Assembly: GCF_001270065.2 (NCBI RefSeq)
Contig: NZ_LFYT02000038.1
Coordinates: 1-34,964 of the forward strand
Source of the DNA: Limnohabitans planktonicus II-D5
GTDB lineage: Bacteria > Pseudomonadota > Gammaproteobacteria > Burkholderiales > Burkholderiaceae_C
Direction: 5' to 3'
DNA: 34,964 nucleotides
Made by a program: the position numbers and the translations under genes. The notes beneath the pieces are model-generated. The model ran no database searches, was not told where the DNA came from, and saw only the letters and a program-made list of their open reading frames with translations. Shown piece after piece: positions 7,816 through 16,341 of the stretch (its first letter is position 1; the number at the start of each line of letters is the position of its first letter).

Positions 7816-8739
7816 TCAGCGCAAGCGCCACTTGATCTGGCCTGCGTATTGGGCCAGGGCCACGCCCAGCAAAATCACCCCCGCTCCGGCGATCTTGGTC
7901 CAGGTGTAGTGCTCACCCGACCACGCCCAGGCAAACAGGCCGGCCATGGGTGGCATCAGGTACATCAGGGGTGCAGTGCGGGCCACGCCGCGCACGGTGT
8001 TGATCCAGCCCCAAGCCAGCCAACCAATGAAAGCCGACACCAGCACCGACCACAGCAAACCCACCCAGGCCCACACGTCCAGTTGTGCCCAGGGAGCCTG
8101 CAGGCCCAAGGGCACCGACCAGATCAGCAGCGGCAAACCGCCCAGCAGGGTGGTGTAACCCATGGTAAGCACCGGGCCATACCGCTCCATGACCGGCTTG
8201 GCCGCCACGGTGTAATACGAGAAAAAGCTGGCTGCCACCAAAAGCACCAGATCGCCACCACCTGCGCGCCAGTTGCCGCTCAATAGCTTGTCAGACAGGA
8301 ACATCAACACCCCACCCAGCGCCAGTGTGACCCCGGCGACCTGCGCCATGGTCAGGCGTTCAAAACCTTTGTATTGGAGGATCAGCAAGGTGAAAATCGG
8401 CCCGCAAGCCAAGATGACCGAGCTGGAAAACGCGGTAGACCAGTGGATGCCATAACTAACCATGCCCACATGCAGCGAATGGCCCGCAAAGCCCAGCCAA
8501 GCCATGTGCAGCAAGTCTTTGCGCGGCAACGGTGGCAACCAGTGCCCCAGACGCCAGCGCATCAACAGCAAGGCGCACAAAGGCATGAGGATGTAGCGTG
8601 CCATCAAAAAACCGGCGGGCGAGAGCAGGTTGAACAGGTGCTTTTGCAGCGTGAAATTGGCACCCCAGATGACGATCAGGATCAAGGCCACGGTCAGGGC
8701 CAACTGGCTGTGGCGGTGCGGGGGGGCTCTGTGGGGCAT
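7816..8739 (-). CDS. EamA/DMT family transporter
   Basis: This 307-residue protein has around ten predicted membrane segments in two EamA halves, starting with LALTVALILIVIWGANF, which is characteristic of the drug/metabolite transporter superfamily. These permeases export or import small metabolites such as amino acids or amines; no specific cargo can be read here. It converges on the TSUP gene with a 5-bp gap, and its upstream side faces the repeat array starting at 8845, leaving only about 100 bp for its promoter. A second EamA protein (13191-14087) is not a close copy. Confidence 0.88.
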   Translation of the reverse strand: MPHRAPPHRHSQLALTVALILIVIWGANFTLQKHLFNLLSPAGFLMARYILMPLCALLLMRWRLGHWLPPLPRKDLLHMAWLGFAGHSLHVGMVSYGIHWSTAFSSSVILACGPIFTLLILQYKGFERLTMAQVAGVTLALGGVLMFLSDKLLSGNWRAGGGDLVLLVAASFFSYYTVAAKPVMERYGPVLTMGYTTLLGGLPLLIWSVPLGLQAPWAQLDVWAWVGLLWSVLVSAFIGWLAWGWINTVRGVARTAPLMYLMPPMAGLFAWAWSGEHYTWTKIAGAGVILLGVALAQYAGQIKWRLR

Positions 8740-8844
8740 GGCTTGATTGTGCTGGCTCCAGCGCTCGAGTCGTGTCCCGCTTGCGATGACATCTCGTAGC
8801 GTGGATTGAAAGTGAAGCTCGGAATTGGGCGAAGGGATAGCTTT

Positions 8845-9716
8845 GCAGGTCGGCGCTCGCAGAGTCCGACATCTGCACGCCCAAGCACTGCCGCAAGCAC
8901 TGCCGCAAGCACTGCCGCAAGCATTGCGCCATCAGCGCCTATTCACCCCATGTCGGGGTCTTCGACCACCGACCTACACAGGCCCCGCCACCGTAGGTCG
9001 GCACTCGCAGAGTCCGACACCTGCCCGCCCAAGCGCTGCCGCAAGCATTGCGCCATCAACGCCTATTCACCCCATGTCGGGGTCTTCGACCACCGACCTA
9101 CACAAGCCCCGCCACCGTAGGTCGCCACTCGCAGAGTCCGACATCTGCACGCCCAAGCACTGCCGCAAGCATTGCGCCATCAGCGCCTATTCACCCCATG
9201 TCGGAGTCTTCGACCGCCGACCTACCCAAGCCACGCCACCGTAGGTCGGCACTCGCAGAGTCCGACATCTGCACGCCCAAGCACTGCCGCAAGCATTTCG
9301 GCATCAGCGCCTATTCACCCCATGTCGGGGTCTTCGACCACCGACCTACACAAGCCACGCCACCGTAGGTCGGCACTCGCAGAGTCCGACATCTGCACGC
9401 CCAAGCGCTGCCGCAAGCATTGCGCCATCAGCGCCTATTCACCCCATGTCGGGGTCTTCGACCACCGACCTACACAAGCCCCGCCACCGTAGGTCGGCAC
9501 TCGCAGAGTCCGACATCTGCCCGCCCAAGCGCTGCCGCAAGCATTTCGGCATCAACGCCTATTCACCCCATGTCGGGGTCTTCGACCACCGACCTACACA
9601 AGCCCCGCCACCGTAGGTCGGCACTCGCAGAGTCCGACATCTGCACGCCCAAGCACTGCCGCAAGCATTTCGCCATCAACGCCTATTCACCCCATGTCGG
9701 GGTCTTCGACCACCGA
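8845..9716. repeat. Tandem BIME array, seven units of 124 bp
   Basis: Units begin at 8845, 8993, 9117, 9241, 9365, 9489 and 9613. The period is exactly 124 bp: a 109-bp element (GTAGGTCGG...CCGACCTAC) plus a 15-bp spacer. The first unit is 148 bp because a 12-bp motif, ACTGCCGCAAGC, is present in two extra copies. Each element has a REP at each end, inverted: the left has inner stem ACTC/GAGT with loop GCA, the right (on the other strand) GGTC/GACC with loop GAA. The last unit ends in CCGACCAAC, a degenerate terminus, just before the end of alr. Units are nearly identical, so the array expanded recently. No gene is supported inside. Confidence 0.95.
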
Positions 9717-9732
9717 CCAACAAGACTTCGGC

Positions 9733-10827
9733 TCAGTCCACCGCTACCGGCACACGCTGGGCCAGCGCACACATCAGCTCATAGCCCACGGTGCCCGCAG
9801 CCTGGGCCACTTCGTCAATGCTGAGCACCCCGCCATTGGCTGCCTGGCCCCACAGCGTGACGGTACTGCCCACGCCCGCATCGGGAAATGGACTCAGGTC
9901 CACCGTCAGCATGTCCATGCTCACGCGGCCCACGGTACGGCCCCGCACGCCGTCTACCAGCACCGGGGTGCCTGTGGGGCAAATGCGCGGGTAGCCATCG
10001 GCATAGCCGCAAGCCACCACGCCAATGCGCATGGGGCCATCGGCCACAAAACTGGAGCCATAGCCCACGCTGTCACCGGCTTGCAGCTGCTGCACCGCAA
10101 TGATCTGCGCATTCAGGCTCATGGCGGGTTGCAAACCCCAGTGCGCGGCGCTGTGCTCGGGAAAGTCGGGCGAACTGCCATAGACCGCGATGCCCGGGCG
10201 AATCCAGTCGGCTTTCACTGTCGGCTCTTGCGCATGGCGCAAGGTGGCGGCGCTGTTGCTCACACTGCGCTCTCCGGGCAAGTCGCGCGTGGCTTCTTCA
10301 AACCGGGCCATCTGCTCGGCGATGCCTTTGGGGCCATCGGCATCGCTGAAATGGGTCATGAGCGAGATTTCGTCCACCTGGGGCAAGGCGTTCAGGCGCG
10401 TCCAGGCCGATCGATATCGCTGCGGTGCAAAGCCCAGCCGGTTCATTCCAGAATTCATCTTGAGGAAGACACGGTGAGGCTCATGGGTCTTGTGCAGCGC
10501 CAGCATGTCGATTTGCTCGTCGCAATGCACCGTGTGCCACAGGTGCAGGCGCGAACACAGCTCCAAGTCTCGCGCCTCAAAAGCGCCTTCGAGCAACAAG
10601 ATCGGACCGCGCCAGCCCAGAGCACGCACGCGCTCGGCCTCGACCAGATCCAAAAGCGCAAAGCCATCGGCCCCGCGCAGGCCTTCAAACGCGCGCTCAA
10701 TGCCGTGACCGTAGGCATTGGCCTTGACCACCGCCCAGGCTTGGGCATCGGGTGCGGCTTGGCGGGCTCGCGCCAGGTTGTAGCGCAGCGCGGTGGTGTG
10801 GATGGTGGCTTGTATGGGGCGGGGCAT
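9733..10827 (-). CDS. alr: Alanine racemase
   Basis: This PLP enzyme interconverts L- and D-alanine for peptidoglycan. In the 364-residue reading, Lys35 in VVKANAYGHG carries the cofactor and Tyr256 in SVGYGSSF matches the second catalytic base; MNSGMNRLGF and CGYADGYPR are also family hallmarks. The ATG at 10827 gives a normal N-terminus, but no Shine-Dalgarno is seen and the U tract of a strong terminator ends only a few bases upstream. The frame stays open to an ATG at 10911 through that terminator, so an extended start is possible but fits the family less well. Downstream is the 124-bp repeat array. Confidence 0.93.
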   Translation of the reverse strand: MPRPIQATIHTTALRYNLARARQAAPDAQAWAVVKANAYGHGIERAFEGLRGADGFALLDLVEAERVRALGWRGPILLLEGAFEARDLELCSRLHLWHTVHCDEQIDMLALHKTHEPHRVFLKMNSGMNRLGFAPQRYRSAWTRLNALPQVDEISLMTHFSDADGPKGIAEQMARFEEATRDLPGERSVSNSAATLRHAQEPTVKADWIRPGIAVYGSSPDFPEHSAAHWGLQPAMSLNAQIIAVQQLQAGDSVGYGSSFVADGPMRIGVVACGYADGYPRICPTGTPVLVDGVRGRTVGRVSMDMLTVDLSPFPDAGVGSTVTLWGQAANGGVLSIDEVAQAAGTVGYELMCALAQRVPVAVD

Positions 10828-10833
10828 AAAGTC

Positions 10834-10877
10834 AAAAAGCAAAAAGGGCCGATGAAGTATGCCAGCTTCATCGACCC
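10834..10877 (-). terminator. Rho-independent terminator between esterase-like gene and alr
   Basis: On the minus strand GGGTCGATGAAG pairs with CTTCATCGGCCC (forward arms 10866-10877 and 10846-10857; 12 bp with one G-U), followed by TTTTTGCTTTTT. It should end transcripts of the esterase-like gene, whose stop is at 10923, immediately before alr. Confidence 0.9.
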
Positions 10878-10922
10878 TGAAAACGCCAAGGCCAAACTGG
10901 CCCACCATCATGCAGACAAGGC

Positions 10923-12293
10923 TCAGCGGGCTTTCAAAAACTCGCCCACTTCCAGCAACACCAGTTCGTTGTCGTCCGCCTTGTTGGGGTCGCGGCTGCT
11001 GGAAAAGGGCAGGTTGTTGTCGTTGCCCACCACAATGTGCGTGGCGTCCACCACGTCCACGTTTTCAATGGTGAAGAAGGGGAAACTCAATGTCCCGTTG
11101 ACCAGCGGCTTGCGGGCCAGTTTGTTCGGGTCTTGCATGTTCATCAGGTCGATGTAGCCGATCTTGCGCAGCGGGCCGCCCACGTTGGCTTCGTTCAACT
11201 CGACTTTGTAAACGCGCTTGAACTTGGGCATATCGTGGAAACAATCGGTGCGCTTGACGCCCTCGGGGCAAGCTTTGTCGGGTGTACCTTCGCCGTTGTC
11301 TCGCTCGATGATCAGACCCGTCGTGTCGTCGATCATGTTGAAGTCACCGATGGCGTGGTGATGGGCTTCCAGCACGTATTTCCAGTGGCGTCCGGTCCAT
11401 TTTTCAGCTTTCACGTCGAATTCGAGCACACGCAAGTAGGGCTTGCCGCCCAGCGTTTCAGGGGCTTTGGCCGCTTCGTCCCACAAAGCGCCTTCCAGCA
11501 AGGCATAGAGCTTGCTGCCGTCTTTGGAAGCGGCCATGCCTTCATAACCCTTGGAACGACGGGCCTGAAATTTCACCGCCTGGTCTGGAGAGCCCGGCGT
11601 GGTGACAGCCGGGTGGTCTGGCGAGCGCACCACTTGGCCGTCCACTTGCGTTTCAAACACCGCCAGCACTTTGCCATTCAGGTCGGCCTTGACCAAGAAT
11701 GGGCCAAACTCGTCACCGATCCACAGGGCACCTCCGGCGAATTGGAAGCTCTCTGTGTCCAGATCCGAGCCGGTCAGGTAGCGCTGCTTTGTGCCTTCGT
11801 GGACGATGCGAAACGGCACTTTTTTGTCTGGGTCGTGCAAAAACACCGTACGCAGGCGCTTGAATTCGCCCGTCTTGAAATCGACCTTGTACTGGTTCAG
11901 GTGCAGCATGAAGTCGGGTGAATTGGCTTTGGAGCCTGCGCCGTTGTCGGTCAGCAACCAATAGCTGCCATCGGCCATGCGCTTGATGCCCGAATGGCCC
12001 TGCACAGGCTGCCCCTTGAAGGGCAAAAACACGCCAGTGGGGCGCCCCGCCGACAGACCTTCGACGCTGCCGATTTTCTCGACGCGCTGTCCGGTGGTGA
12101 ATTTGCCGCTGACCTGCAAGTCAGCCGGGGCGTCTTTGGGCGCGGGGATCAGGCTCTGGGCGGGCAACACGGCGTGACCGGCCAGCGTGGCAGGAAATGC
12201 GCTTTGCGCTGCGGCAGGCAACGTCCAAGCAGCGGCGGTGAGCAGCAGCAGACGGGCCACTGTGGTGTGCAAGAGTTGAGGCAAGCTGTTCAT
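10923..12293 (-). CDS. Secreted esterase-like protein of the phytase-like family
   Basis: This 456-residue protein has a clear signal peptide (LLHTTVARLLLLTAAAWTLPAAAQS), so it acts in the periplasm or outside. The body matches the 'esterase-like activity of phytase' family, a beta-propeller group: GHSGIKRMADGSYWLLTDNG, IGDEFGPFLVKADLNG, then GYEGMAASKDGSKLYALLEG and VVGNDNNLPFSSSR near the C-terminus. AAGGGA precedes the ATG at 12293; the longer reading to 12545 has no support. Such proteins are often linked to phosphate or phosphoester acquisition, but the substrate here is unknown. A strong terminator follows. Confidence 0.85.
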   Translation of the reverse strand: MNSLPQLLHTTVARLLLLTAAAWTLPAAAQSAFPATLAGHAVLPAQSLIPAPKDAPADLQVSGKFTTGQRVEKIGSVEGLSAGRPTGVFLPFKGQPVQGHSGIKRMADGSYWLLTDNGAGSKANSPDFMLHLNQYKVDFKTGEFKRLRTVFLHDPDKKVPFRIVHEGTKQRYLTGSDLDTESFQFAGGALWIGDEFGPFLVKADLNGKVLAVFETQVDGQVVRSPDHPAVTTPGSPDQAVKFQARRSKGYEGMAASKDGSKLYALLEGALWDEAAKAPETLGGKPYLRVLEFDVKAEKWTGRHWKYVLEAHHHAIGDFNMIDDTTGLIIERDNGEGTPDKACPEGVKRTDCFHDMPKFKRVYKVELNEANVGGPLRKIGYIDLMNMQDPNKLARKPLVNGTLSFPFFTIENVDVVDATHIVVGNDNNLPFSSSRDPNKADDNELVLLEVGEFLKAR

Positions 12294-12543
12294 GGCGGGG
12301 TCCCTTTGAAGTTGGTCTGCACCCAGCGTAATCAACCGACATGAAGCGTCTGTGACTTGAGCATGACCAGCACAAGTCAAGCCGCCAGGCACTTTGTGCG
12401 AACCCGCCCCCCTGAAAACCAGGGTGAATCCCCGCCCATTCCCCGTCCCGGAAGGGCTATACAAATGCTTTACACTGGCGCGCAGCCTGCCGTCCTCGTG
12501 CATTTCGCCACCGGGGTTCCGGGCTGGCTGGACCTTGAGATTC

Positions 12544-13179
12544 ATGGAAGTTTTTCAGTTTTTAATGCCCATCTTCACCGAGTACGGCTACTGGGCCGTA
12601 TTCCTCATGCTCTTGGTGTGCGGTTTCGGCGTTCCCGTGCCTGAAGATGTGACCCTCGTCACCGGCGGCGTGATTGCAGGATTGGGTCACGCCGATGTGC
12701 ACACCATGTTTGCGGTGGGCATGGCAGGCGTCATGATTGGTGATGGCCTGATGTTCACCTTGGGTCGCCTGTACGGTGAGCGAATTTCCAAATTGCCCGG
12801 TTTTCGCAAAATCCTCACGCCCGAGCGCTTTGCCAGCGCCCAAGACGCCTTCCAGAAATACGGCAAATGGGTCATGTTCGTGGCCCGTTTCTTGCCCGGT
12901 TTGCGCACTCCAGTGTTTTTCTCGGCAGGCATGAGCCAGCGCGTGAGCTTTGGCACCTGGTTTCTGATGGACGGCTTTGCCGCCCTGATCAGCGTGCCGA
13001 TCTGGGTCTACCTAGGTTACTTTGGCGCGCAAAACTGGGACTGGATGTTTGGTGTGTTGCGCCAATTCCAACACGGCATCTTTGCCCTGCTGGGCATCGG
13101 CATCGTCTGGTTGGGTTGGCGCTGGTGGCGCAAGCGCCAAGCTACGGCAGCGGCCAAAGCCTCTGGCGACGCCTCTTAA
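12544..13179 (+). CDS. DedA family membrane protein
   Basis: This is a 211-residue integral membrane protein of the DedA/VTT superfamily, linked to flipping of undecaprenyl phosphate or phospholipids and to membrane homeostasis. Diagnostic segments are FGVPVPEDVTLVTGG near the start, GRLYGERI, and ARFLPGLRTPVFFSAGMS with the conserved arginines. It ends in a basic tail (WRWWRKRQ). The ATG at 12544 is chosen over the upstream TTG because it begins directly before the first membrane region. It is divergent from the esterase-like gene, with a 250-bp gap holding no visible gene, and lies 11 bp before an EamA gene, probably co-transcribed. Confidence 0.9.
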   Translation: MEVFQFLMPIFTEYGYWAVFLMLLVCGFGVPVPEDVTLVTGGVIAGLGHADVHTMFAVGMAGVMIGDGLMFTLGRLYGERISKLPGFRKILTPERFASAQDAFQKYGKWVMFVARFLPGLRTPVFFSAGMSQRVSFGTWFLMDGFAALISVPIWVYLGYFGAQNWDWMFGVLRQFQHGIFALLGIGIVWLGWRWWRKRQATAAAKASGDAS

Positions 13180-13190
13180 ACCGCCCACGC

Positions 13191-14087
13191 ATGGGCCACC
13201 CCTCCACCAAAAGCCTGGCGGTTGCCGGGCTCCTGTTCAACGCCTTTGTTTGGGGCGTGTGCTGGTGGCCCTTCAAACAACTCGAATCCCAAGGCCTGCA
13301 CCCGCTGTGGGCCACAGCGCTGGTCTATGCCTTTGTCTTCGTGTCCATCGCCTTCTGGCTGTGGCGCAGCGGGCAGCTGCAAAGCTGGCGCGGCCACCCT
13401 GGGCTGTGGCTTTTGCTGCTGAGCTCGGGGCTGACCAATGTCGGCTTCAACTGGGCCGTGACGGTGGGCGACGTGGTGCGCGTGGTGCTGCTGTTTTATT
13501 TGATGCCGGCCTGGTCGGTGCTGGTAGCCTGGTGGCTGCTGGGTGAAAAACCCACCCCCATGGCCTTGCTGCGCTTGCTGCTGGCGCTGGCCGGTTTGTT
13601 CATCGTTCTCAAAACCCCCGAAACGCCCTGGCCCGTGCCCGAGAGCTTGGCCGATGGCCTGGCCCTGATGGGCGGCCTGACGTTTGCCATCACCAATGCC
13701 TTGCTGCTCAAGCTCAAGGACACGCCCAGCGCCTCGCGCACCCTGGCCATGTTTGGCGGTGGCGCGGTCATGGCCACGCTGACGGCCATGGCCGGTTTGG
13801 CCACAGGGGTGGTGGCCATCGGTGCGGCCCCCGCCTGGAGCTGGCTGCCCCTGGTGGCCCTGCTGAGCCTCTCGTTTTTGTTGGGTAACTTGGCGCTGCA
13901 ATACGGCGCTGCCCGCCTGGCCGCGCACACCACGGCACTGGTCATGCTGTCCGAAGTGCTGTTTGCCAGCGTGTCTTCGGTGCTGCTGGGCGCATCCAGC
14001 TGGGACAGCCGCACCCTGATCGGCGGGGCTTTGATCTTGCTGGCGGCTTTGCTGTCCATCGTCGGGCCGGGCCACAAGGCCAAATGA
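13191..14087 (+). CDS. EamA/DMT family transporter
   Basis: This 298-residue protein has about ten membrane helices in the two-EamA-domain arrangement (start VAGLLFNAFVWGVCWWPFK; second half from about residue 150). It belongs to the drug/metabolite transporter superfamily; cargo unknown. GDVVRVVLLFYLMPAWSVL is the conserved end of the first repeat. It begins 11 bp after the DedA stop and so probably shares its transcript. No strong ribosome binding site is visible at the ATG at 13191, so translation may be coupled to DedA. Confidence 0.88.
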   Translation: MGHPSTKSLAVAGLLFNAFVWGVCWWPFKQLESQGLHPLWATALVYAFVFVSIAFWLWRSGQLQSWRGHPGLWLLLLSSGLTNVGFNWAVTVGDVVRVVLLFYLMPAWSVLVAWWLLGEKPTPMALLRLLLALAGLFIVLKTPETPWPVPESLADGLALMGGLTFAITNALLLKLKDTPSASRTLAMFGGGAVMATLTAMAGLATGVVAIGAAPAWSWLPLVALLSLSFLLGNLALQYGAARLAAHTTALVMLSEVLFASVSSVLLGASSWDSRTLIGGALILLAALLSIVGPGHKAK

Positions 14088-14157
14088 CTCAGCTTGCACA
14101 GCCATAGGCTGTCGCTGGCATGATGTCCTTTTGCCCACTTCCACCTGAAAGTACCCC

Positions 14158-14640
14158 ATGAGCCTGTACGACCTCGAAGCCCAAAGCATCGACCACCAAA
14201 CCGTGCCCCTGTCGCGCTACAAGGGTCAGGTGATGCTGATCGTCAACACCGCCAGCGCCTGCGGCTTCACGCCCCAATTCACCGGTCTGGAAAAACTGCA
14301 CCAGCAATACGCCGACCAAGGCCTGGCCGTGCTCGGTTTTCCCTGCAACCAGTTCGCCAGCCAAGACCCGGGCGACGACGCACAGATTGCCAACTTTTGC
14401 CAGAAGAACTACGGCGTGAGCTTTCAGATGATGAGCAAGGTCAAAGTGAACGGCGACGAGGCGCACCCGCTTTACCAATGGCTCACGGCCGAGGCCCCCG
14501 GCATTTTGGGCAGCAAGGCCATCAAATGGAACTTCACCAAGTTTTTGGTGGGGCGCGACGGGCGTGTGATCAAGCGCTATGCACCTCAGGACGCGCCAGA
14601 GAAGATCGCCAAGGACATTGAGGCAGCGCTGGCGGGGTGA
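14158..14640 (+). CDS. Glutathione peroxidase (BtuE/Gpx family)
   Basis: This thiol peroxidase of 160 residues reduces hydrogen or organic peroxides using thioredoxin or glutathione. The catalytic tetrad is visible: Cys35 in NTASACGFTPQ (Cys, not selenocysteine), Gln in FPCNQFASQDPG, and Trp and Asn in KWNFTKFLVG. The size is that of a monomeric bacterial enzyme. The ATG at 14158 lies about 70 bp after the EamA stop. Its stop codon abuts the stop of the convergent EVE-domain gene with no base between them. Confidence 0.93.
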   Translation: MSLYDLEAQSIDHQTVPLSRYKGQVMLIVNTASACGFTPQFTGLEKLHQQYADQGLAVLGFPCNQFASQDPGDDAQIANFCQKNYGVSFQMMSKVKVNGDEAHPLYQWLTAEAPGILGSKAIKWNFTKFLVGRDGRVIKRYAPQDAPEKIAKDIEAALAG

Positions 14641-15111
14641 TCAAAACAGCGATGTCTGGAACGCTGCAACCGATTCAGACTTCTCGCCACACCCCATCTC
14701 CGCTGCGATTTTTCGGAAATCAGCCTCGCTGATCCTGAGCTGGCCAAAGCGAAACACCGCCCCCCAATGGGTTTTATCGGTGATGAATTCCAACTGTGCC
14801 ATCAAGGGCTTGATGGGAACCGGTTGCGCAAGCTGGTAATCCACATCGATGCGCCAAGGCACAAAGCCCGGCACGCCGTCGGGTGTCATGTCGTGCGGAT
14901 ACACCTCGCCTGATCTGATGAACCCCAAGGCCGTGAACGCCTGCAAAGGCGCGCCATCGGGATACGCCTCACGCGGGGAGTAATAAATCAGCCCATCCCC
15001 CGCCTTCATGCGCTTGAGTGGGGCTTGCTTGCCGTGGTTCATTTGCGCAAAACCACCCGCCACCCCGCGCTGCACATGCGAGTGGCTGACCACACCGATC
15101 CAGTAGTTCAT
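14641..15111 (-). CDS. EVE domain-containing protein
   Basis: This 156-residue protein begins MNYWIGVVSHSHVQRG and continues with KAGDGLIYYSPRE, the pattern of the EVE fold, a PUA-related domain thought to bind modified bases in DNA or RNA. Later segments (WRIDVDY, PIKPLMAQLEFI) also fit. Its start overlaps the stop of the GyrI-like gene by 4 bp, so the two are translationally coupled. It is the last gene of a four-gene minus-strand cluster. Stand-alone EVE proteins are common and their role is unsettled; a modification-sensing function is only an inference from the domain. Confidence 0.85.
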   Translation of the reverse strand: MNYWIGVVSHSHVQRGVAGGFAQMNHGKQAPLKRMKAGDGLIYYSPREAYPDGAPLQAFTALGFIRSGEVYPHDMTPDGVPGFVPWRIDVDYQLAQPVPIKPLMAQLEFITDKTHWGAVFRFGQLRISEADFRKIAAEMGCGEKSESVAAFQTSLF

Positions 15112-15572
15112 GTTGCAGTCAGTGCAATGCAGATGTCCACCACACCGTCTGGACCATAGCGCTCAAAGTCGGTGGTGTACGCCCTTTGATCGGGGCAATT
15201 CGGTTCCGCAAAGTGGGCCCATACACGCCCCCAAGCCTCAATCACCGCATTGGGCATGGCCCCTTGCGCCCGAAAAACCGCATACGGTCCCTCTTGAATA
15301 TCGATCACGGACCATGGCTGGGCATCGATGGTTGCATGGCGTGTCAGCACATCACCGCCCACCAACAGATCGTAAGAACCGTTTAAATCCGACTCGTAAT
15401 GGTGATACACGCCATAAGTCACAGCCCCATCCGCCAAATGCGGCACCACTTGTGCAGCAAAGTCGCCCCACAAAGCGCCTATGCGTGCACTGCCTGGATG
15501 CGCCTCATCTGCATTGCAGGTGCGCACAGACACGCCTTGGATGCACAAGCCTTGAACTTCTTCGATATGCAT
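15108..15572 (-). CDS. GyrI-like small-molecule binding domain protein
   Basis: This is a 154-residue stand-alone GyrI-like/AraC effector-binding domain, the fold found at the C-terminus of regulators such as Rob and BmrR and in the DNA gyrase inhibitor GyrI. Typical features are GVYHHYESDLNGSYDLLVG and the closing segment RYGPDGVVDICIAL. Many such proteins bind lipophilic or cationic compounds; no HTH is present. It is coupled by a 4-bp overlap to the EVE gene and sits 25 bp after the WYL regulator, which may control the pair. Confidence 0.82.
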   Translation of the reverse strand: MHIEEVQGLCIQGVSVRTCNADEAHPGSARIGALWGDFAAQVVPHLADGAVTYGVYHHYESDLNGSYDLLVGGDVLTRHATIDAQPWSVIDIQEGPYAVFRAQGAMPNAVIEAWGRVWAHFAEPNCPDQRAYTTDFERYGPDGVVDICIALTAT

Positions 15573-15597
15573 AAATTCCCTTTTTTGAAATTGACCC

Positions 15598-16302
15598 TCA
15601 GCGGCCTTCAGCCAGAGCTTGTGGGTCCACGCCTTGTTGGCGCAAATAATCCATCAGACGTTGTCCGTCGGACAGCTTGAAAGTTTCGGTAAGTCCCTTC
15701 ATGGACTGGATACGGTCCAGGCGAAAACTGCGGAAAGCTTGGCGCTTTTCGCACCAGGCCACCAGTGTCCAAACCGCGCCCCAAAAAAAACTGCCCAGCG
15801 GCCACACCGTGCGATCACTGCTGCGGCCTTGTGCATCGCTGTAAGCCAGCGCCAACTTGTGCATGCTTTGTGTCGCCTCTCGCCACGACTGCAAATGTGG
15901 CTGTTGCTCTGCTGTTAAGCCCCAAGGCGGCGAATACACCGGCGTGTGCTGCGCCGCATGACGCTGGTCTGCGGGCAGCACACTGAGCACCCGCGACAAA
16001 GCCGATTCGCTCGCTCGGGCCAGCGCCGGGTCCAGCCACTGCTGCGCCACCCGTGTCATCACCACCAAAGCCTGCGCTTCTTGCGGGGTGAAGATCAGCG
16101 GCGGCAAATCAAAACCCTCGCCCAAACGGTAGCCCACACCGGCCTCGCCCTCGATGGGCACGCCTTGGTATTGCAAGTCGGCCACATCGCGGTACACCGT
16201 GCGCTCGGACACTTCCAAGCGCTGCGCCAGCCACTTGGCCGTGGTCAGGCGGCGGCCCCGGATGAGTTGAACAATCTGGAAAAGACGGTCAGCGCGGCGC
16301 AT
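15598..16302 (-). CDS. YafY-type HTH/WYL domain transcriptional regulator
   Basis: This 234-residue regulator starts with a DeoR-like HTH (MRRADRLFQIVQLIRGRR, TTAKWLAQRLEVSERTVYRD) and ends with the WYL-type sensor region (VWPLGSFFWGAVWTLVAWCE followed by RQAFRSFRLDRI). WYL domains sense nucleic acids or other ligands. The classic W-Y-L triad is replaced by related residues, as in many YafY proteins. It lies 39 bp after the VOC gene and 25 bp before the GyrI-like gene, inside a same-strand cluster, and probably autoregulates it. Confidence 0.88.
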   Translation of the reverse strand: MRRADRLFQIVQLIRGRRLTTAKWLAQRLEVSERTVYRDVADLQYQGVPIEGEAGVGYRLGEGFDLPPLIFTPQEAQALVVMTRVAQQWLDPALARASESALSRVLSVLPADQRHAAQHTPVYSPPWGLTAEQQPHLQSWREATQSMHKLALAYSDAQGRSSDRTVWPLGSFFWGAVWTLVAWCEKRQAFRSFRLDRIQSMKGLTETFKLSDGQRLMDYLRQQGVDPQALAEGR

Positions 16303-16341
16303 GGGATGAACAGTTGGGGTGGACAGATCAAACGCAAATTG

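Noticed and set aside
8845..9716. CRISPR array
   Set aside because: Units are repeated almost whole, including the 15-bp spacers; there are no variable spacers, the repeat is far too long and no cas gene is present.
8806..9824. Overlapping repetitive proteins read from the first array
   Set aside because: They are translations of the 124-bp repeat; since 124 is not a multiple of three the frame changes each unit and no single protein is kept.
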